Origin: Clostridia bacterium
Lineage (GTDB): Bacteria; Bacillota; Clostridia; Christensenellales; Pumilibacteraceae
Assembly (NCBI GenBank): GCA_900767465.1
Contig: CAAGAW010000038.1
Location: 1-17,039, forward strand
Reading direction: 5' to 3'
DNA length: 17,039 nucleotides
The notes below the pieces were generated by a model. That model worked only from the letters and a program-made list of their open reading frames with translations, had not been told where the DNA came from and did no database searches. This document shows, piece after piece, positions 14,142-17,039 of the stretch (position 1 is its first letter; every line of letters starts with the position of its first letter). Position numbers and translations under genes: made by a program.

Positions 14142-16109
14142 ATGAACGACATTCAGCAGCTTACCGTAAACTCTATACGAGTTCTTTCCGCCGAAGCCAT
14201 CGACAAAGCAAACAGCGGACACCCCGGACTTCCGCTCGGTTGCGCGGCGATAGGTTATACGCTTTTTGCCAACAACCTCGTCCACAACCCCAAAGATCCG
14301 AAGTTCGTCAACCGCGATCGCTTCGTACTCAGCGCGGGACACGGTTCGATGTTACTTTACTCGCTTCTTCATCTTTTCGGGTACGGACTCACGATGGACG
14401 ACCTCAAATCGTTCCGTCAGGTAGGATCGCTTACCCCCGGTCACCCCGAACACGGTCACACCGTGGGAGTCGAAACTTCCACCGGTCCGCTCGGACAAGG
14501 TATCGCCAACGCGGTAGGCTTCGCGGTTGCGGAAAGTATGCTCGCGGCACGCTTCAATAAGGACGATATGAAACTCGTCGATCACTACACCTACGCGCTT
14601 TGCGGCGACGGATGCATGATGGAGGGAATCGAGAGCGAAGCGGCTTCGCTTGCCGGAACGTGGAAACTCGGCAAACTCATCGTTCTTTACGACAGCAACC
14701 ATATCACGATCGAGGGCAACACCGACATCGCGTTCACCGAGGACGTGGGCAAACGCCACGAGGCGCAGGGCTGGCAGGTTCTCAAAGTCGCGGACGGCGA
14801 GGACGTCGACGCCATCAACAAGGCTATCAGAAAAGCCAAGAAAGAAACCGAAAAGCCGTCGCTCATTATCATCACAACCAAAATCGGTCACGGCTCGGCA
14901 AAAGAGGGTTCGGCGGACAGCCACGGCGCGCCGCTCGGCTCGGCAGTCACCGAAGAAATGAAAAAGAATCTAGGATATAATTATCCGCCTTTCACCGTTC
15001 CGCAGGAAGTTTACGATCATACCGCGGCTATTGCGGCGAAACTCGCGAGAGCGGAGAGAAAGTGGAAAAGACTCGCGCGCGAATACAAGGCGAAGTACCC
15101 CGACGATTACGCGGCGTTCGTTGCGGCTATGGACGGCAAACTTCCCGACCTTGCCGATATGGATTCTCTTTGGGAAAAACCGACCAAACCGGACGCAACC
15201 CGTAACAGCAGCGGAGCGGTTCTTAACAAGATCGCGTCGCTCGTTCCCGGACTCGTCGGCGGCGCGGCGGACCTTGCGCCGTCCACCAAGACCTACCTCA
15301 AAGGACTCGGCGATTACGGAGCGGCAAACCGCGGCGGCAGAAATATGCATTTCGGTATCCGCGAACACGCCATGAGCGCAATCACCAACGGAATGCAGCT
15401 TCACGGCGGACTTACCGCGTTCTGCTCGACCTTCTTCGTGTTCTCCGACTATATGAAGAACGGTATGAGAATGAGCGCGATTATGGATCTTCCCGTTATC
15501 TATACGCTTACGCACGACTCGATCGGAGTAGGCGAGGACGGACCGACCCACCAGCCGATCGAGCAACTCGCCGCGCTTCGTACCATGCCGAATATGCGCG
15601 TGTTCCGCCCCGCGGATTACGCCGAAACGGTAGCCGCGTACGTTACCGCGCTTAAATCGAAATGCCCGACTTCTATCGTATGCTCGCGCCAGAACCTCGT
15701 CCAGCTCGAAAACAGCGGCCGCGACGCTCTTCGCGGCGGATATATCGCGGACGATTGCGACGGTAAACCCGACCTTATTCTTATCGCGACGGGAAGCGAA
15801 GTCGGTCTTGCGATCGAGGCGAAAAAGATTCTTGCCGCGGAAGGCAAAAAAGTCCGCGTAGTGTCCATGCCTTGCTGCGAAATTTTCGACGCTCAGAGCG
15901 CGGCTTACCGCGACAAGGTTTTGCCGAAGTCCGTCCGAGCACGCGTAGCCGTGGAGGCGGGCTGCACCCAGACGTGGTTCAGATACGTCGGTCTCGACGG
16001 CGCGGTCGTCGGAATCGATACGTTCGGCGAGTCCGGACCTGCCGACAAACTTATGGTCAAGTACGGATTCACGCCCGAGCACGTAGCCGAAGTCGCGCGC
16101 AATCTTTAA
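14142..16109 (+). CDS. tkt: Transketolase
   Basis: Thiamine-diphosphate enzyme moving two-carbon ketol units between sugar phosphates in the non-oxidative pentose phosphate pathway. It can generate erythrose-4-phosphate for the shikimate pathway. The full-length protein of 655 residues has SGHPG with H27 (25-29), the TPP/metal motif GDGCMMEG (155-162) with N186 in DSNHIT, KIGHGS (247-252), the pyrimidine-binding domain with catalytic E408 in GIREHAM, HDSIGVGEDGPTHQP in the middle domain, and a C-terminal domain (ATGSEV...). No split or truncation. AAGGAG at 14130-14135 supports the ATG. The stop codon sits inside the first of two CTTTAATCGGAA repeats. Confidence 0.96.
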   Translation: MNDIQQLTVNSIRVLSAEAIDKANSGHPGLPLGCAAIGYTLFANNLVHNPKDPKFVNRDRFVLSAGHGSMLLYSLLHLFGYGLTMDDLKSFRQVGSLTPGHPEHGHTVGVETSTGPLGQGIANAVGFAVAESMLAARFNKDDMKLVDHYTYALCGDGCMMEGIESEAASLAGTWKLGKLIVLYDSNHITIEGNTDIAFTEDVGKRHEAQGWQVLKVADGEDVDAINKAIRKAKKETEKPSLIIITTKIGHGSAKEGSADSHGAPLGSAVTEEMKKNLGYNYPPFTVPQEVYDHTAAIAAKLARAERKWKRLAREYKAKYPDDYAAFVAAMDGKLPDLADMDSLWEKPTKPDATRNSSGAVLNKIASLVPGLVGGAADLAPSTKTYLKGLGDYGAANRGGRNMHFGIREHAMSAITNGMQLHGGLTAFCSTFFVFSDYMKNGMRMSAIMDLPVIYTLTHDSIGVGEDGPTHQPIEQLAALRTMPNMRVFRPADYAETVAAYVTALKSKCPTSIVCSRQNLVQLENSGRDALRGGYIADDCDGKPDLILIATGSEVGLAIEAKKILAAEGKKVRVVSMPCCEIFDAQSAAYRDKVLPKSVRARVAVEAGCTQTWFRYVGLDGAVVGIDTFGESGPADKLMVKYGFTPEHVAEVARNL

Positions 16110-16129
16110 TCGGAAAACTTTAATCGGAA
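16104..16129 (+). repeat. Tandem 12-bp direct repeat at the tkt stop
   Basis: CTTTAATCGGAA occurs at 16104-16115 and again at 16118-16129, a 14-base period. The first copy includes the tkt stop codon. It may be a simple local duplication. Confidence 0.85.
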
Positions 16130-16143
16130 TAACGTTACGTCGT

Positions 16144-16171
16144 AAAATTCGTGATACGTATCACGAATTTT
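16144..16171. promoter_or_regulatory. Perfect 28-bp palindrome before the YfbR-like gene
   Basis: AAAATTCGTGATAC (16144-16157) is followed at once by its exact reverse complement (16158-16171). A T-G pair and two more base pairs extend it to about 17 pairs. It ends 9 bases before the GGAGG of the next gene. It could be a repressor operator or a terminator for tkt, although the downstream T-run is only the four T of the palindrome itself and no separate U-tract follows. No clear promoter for the downstream gene is visible apart from this element. Confidence 0.6.
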
Positions 16172-16189
16172 GCGTTTACAGGAGGAATT

Positions 16190-16765
16190 ATGCAGTCGAA
16201 ATTCTTTGCGTTTTTGTCGCGTATGAAGTATATCGGTCGCTGGGGTCTTATGCGTTCGACGGTAAAGGAAAATATCGCCGAACACAGCCTCGAAGTCGCT
16301 TGGGTGGCGCACGCCCTCGCCGTTATAGAGAATAAGTATTACGGCGGTTCGTTCGATCCGTATAAGGTCGGAATGGCAGGCGCGTACCACGAAACGGGCG
16401 AGGTTATCACCGGCGATCTTCCCACGCCCATCAAGTATTTCAGTCCGGAAATCGCGTCCGCGTACAAGAAGGTCGAGAAGAGCGCGGAGGACAGGATTTT
16501 AGCAACGCTCCCGCCCGAACTCACCGAGGACTTCGTCTGCCTCGTCCGCCCGACCGACGAGGAGCGAAAACTCGTCAAATGCGCCGACAAACTCACCGCG
16601 TATATCAAGTGCGAAGAGGAAATTTCGGCGGGCAATACCGAGTTTACCCGCGCCGCCGCGTCTATCTATAACGAACTTTGCGGTTACGAGTACAAGTCCG
16701 TTTCCTATTTTCTCGAAACGTTCATGCCCGCGTTCCGCCTCACCCTCGACGAACTGAGCGAATAA
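16190..16765 (+). CDS. yfbR: YfbR-like HD-domain 5'-deoxynucleotidase
   Basis: Likely hydrolyses deoxyribonucleoside 5'-monophosphates to deoxynucleosides, by similarity to E. coli YfbR. The 191-residue protein aligns along its whole length with YfbR as I recall it: FFAFLSRMKYIGRWGLMR (5-22), ENIAEHSLEVAWVAHALA (27-44), TGDLPTPIKYF (74-84) and KCADKLTAYIKC (130-141). Metal and catalytic positions H32, H67, E71, D76 and D133 are present, but the HD dyad reads H67-E68 (YHETGEV) instead of H-D. The ATG at 16190 was chosen for the strong GGAGG at 16181-16185. An upstream in-frame ATG would begin within the 28-bp palindrome. Activity with Glu at the second metal position is uncertain. Confidence 0.85.
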   Translation: MQSKFFAFLSRMKYIGRWGLMRSTVKENIAEHSLEVAWVAHALAVIENKYYGGSFDPYKVGMAGAYHETGEVITGDLPTPIKYFSPEIASAYKKVEKSAEDRILATLPPELTEDFVCLVRPTDEERKLVKCADKLTAYIKCEEEISAGNTEFTRAAASIYNELCGYEYKSVSYFLETFMPAFRLTLDELSE

Positions 16766-16809
16766 TCGTTGTCACTACGGCTCTCTTTTGAAAATGAGAC
16801 AAAAGGGAT

Positions 16810-16840
16810 CACACTTTTTTCAGGCGAAGAAAAAAGTGTG
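16810..16840. terminator. Perfect 11-bp hairpin, possible terminator
   Basis: CACACTTTTTT and AAAAAAGTGTG pair over 11 bases around the loop CAGGCGAAG, 45 bases after the YfbR-like stop. The T-run is inside the stem instead of after it, so termination is plausible but unproven in either direction. Confidence 0.4.
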
Positions 16841-16960
16841 CAAAAAAGTCGCCGGGACACTTGCGGCTGTGCCCGGACCCGCAACGCGTAAATAGGTCGA
16901 CAATGCCGTTATAGCGGTGTTATCGCGTGACAACAGCGACTATCGGTAAAGTCTCGGTAG

Positions 16961-16982
16961 GGCGGGGCGCCCTCGCCCCGCC
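16961..16982. repeat. GC-rich 9-bp perfect hairpin
   Basis: GGCGGGGCG and CGCCCCGCC form a perfect stem around CCCT, one base before the 56-bp repeat starts. It looks like part of a composite interspersed element. Confidence 0.7.
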
Positions 16983-16983
16983 G

Positions 16984-17039
16984 CCAACCAAGCGTACACC
17001 CGTACCGCCTTGTCATTGCGAGCGAAGGCGTAGCCGTAG
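16984..17039. repeat. 56-bp direct repeat, copy 2 (cut by window end)
   Basis: Identical to 43-98 and in the same orientation. It covers the first half of the interspersed element (through ggcgtagccgtag) and stops with the window, so the other half cannot be seen here. Confidence 0.95.

Larger units (their letters stand above)
16766..17039. other. Hairpin-rich non-coding tail
   Basis: No gene is supported. Four inverted repeats occur in series: 16783-16807 (CTCTTTTG/CAAAAGGG), 16810-16840 (CACACTTTTTT/AAAAAAGTGTG), 16852-16877 (CCGGGACAC/GTGCCCGG with one bulged A) and 16961-16982 (GGCGGGGCG/CGCCCCGCC). The region then enters the interspersed repeat at the window end. One or both of the first two may end transcription of the YfbR-like gene, but neither has a standard T-run directly after it on the plus strand. 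Confidence 0.75.

Noticed and set aside
13206..16082. Long minus-strand frames opposite the phosphohexomutase and transketolase
   Set aside because: Both are antisense to full-length, motif-complete genes and show no independent coding signal.
1..17039. Whole window as a circular plasmid because its ends share sequence
   Set aside because: The shared 56 bp begins at base 43, not base 1. The match is part of a dispersed-type repeat, and the gene content is chromosomal housekeeping.
1..17039. CRISPR array, tRNA, rRNA, riboswitch or defence system
   Set aside because: Read for regular repeat-spacer units, tRNA arms and recognisable aptamers on both strands. None could be supported, and no gene resembles a known defence component.

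Overview
The window reads as a chromosomal segment of an uncultivated-type Firmicutes, most likely a member of the Clostridia. The evidence is the order prmA-rsmE-mtaB-HIT with rpsU nearby, a CwlD-type cell-wall amidase of the kind used in spore cortex maturation, near-consensus sigma-A promoters (several with a 17-base spacer), and strong AGGAGG-type ribosome binding sites. I see no plasmid, phage or transposase gene, no CRISPR array, no rRNA and no tRNA. This is inference from gene content; no taxonomic marker was searched.

Layout. Positions 1-182 are non-coding, GC-rich repeats that include a short interspersed element of the 'cattgcgagcgaagg...gtggcaatc' type. A small conserved-looking hypothetical gene follows on the minus strand (183-380), divergent from an operon prmA-rsmE-mtaB-HIT (451-3666) whose genes are joined by ATGA overlaps. 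An AraC-family regulator (3686-4483) and a Gfo/Idh/MocA oxidoreductase (4573-5826) come next, then monocistronic rpsU (5935-6111) with its own consensus promoter and an intrinsic terminator. A membrane protein of probable Pr6Pr type (6399-7088) converges on, and overlaps, dinB (7043-8272, minus). Divergent from dinB are an M1-type metallopeptidase lipoprotein and cwlD (8396-10575). Then come aroA-aroK (10704-12487) from their own promoter, a phosphohexomutase and transketolase (12597-16109) from another, and a YfbR-like nucleotidase (16190-16765) behind a perfect 28-bp palindrome. The final 274 bases are non-coding and packed with hairpins. They end in the same 56-bp sequence found at 43-98, so both ends of the window lie in one repeat family.

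How the genes work together. The first operon is translation maintenance: ribosomal protein L11 methylation, 16S rRNA U1498 methylation and tRNA t6A37 methylthiolation. Ribosomal protein S21 belongs with it in the usual Firmicutes order. AroK and AroA carry out consecutive shikimate-pathway steps, and the nearby transketolase can supply erythrose-4-phosphate to that pathway. The phosphohexomutase and transketolase are central sugar metabolism. The M1 lipoprotein and CwlD act outside the membrane.

I do not see a convincing new multi-gene system. The most interesting items are residue-level departures in otherwise recognisable enzymes (HD changed to HE in the YfbR-like protein, a P-loop glycine changed to alanine in shikimate kinase, two substituted active-site positions in EPSP synthase), the 28-bp palindrome, the regulator/oxidoreductase pair sitting inside a conserved ribosomal neighbourhood, and the repeat/hairpin borders.
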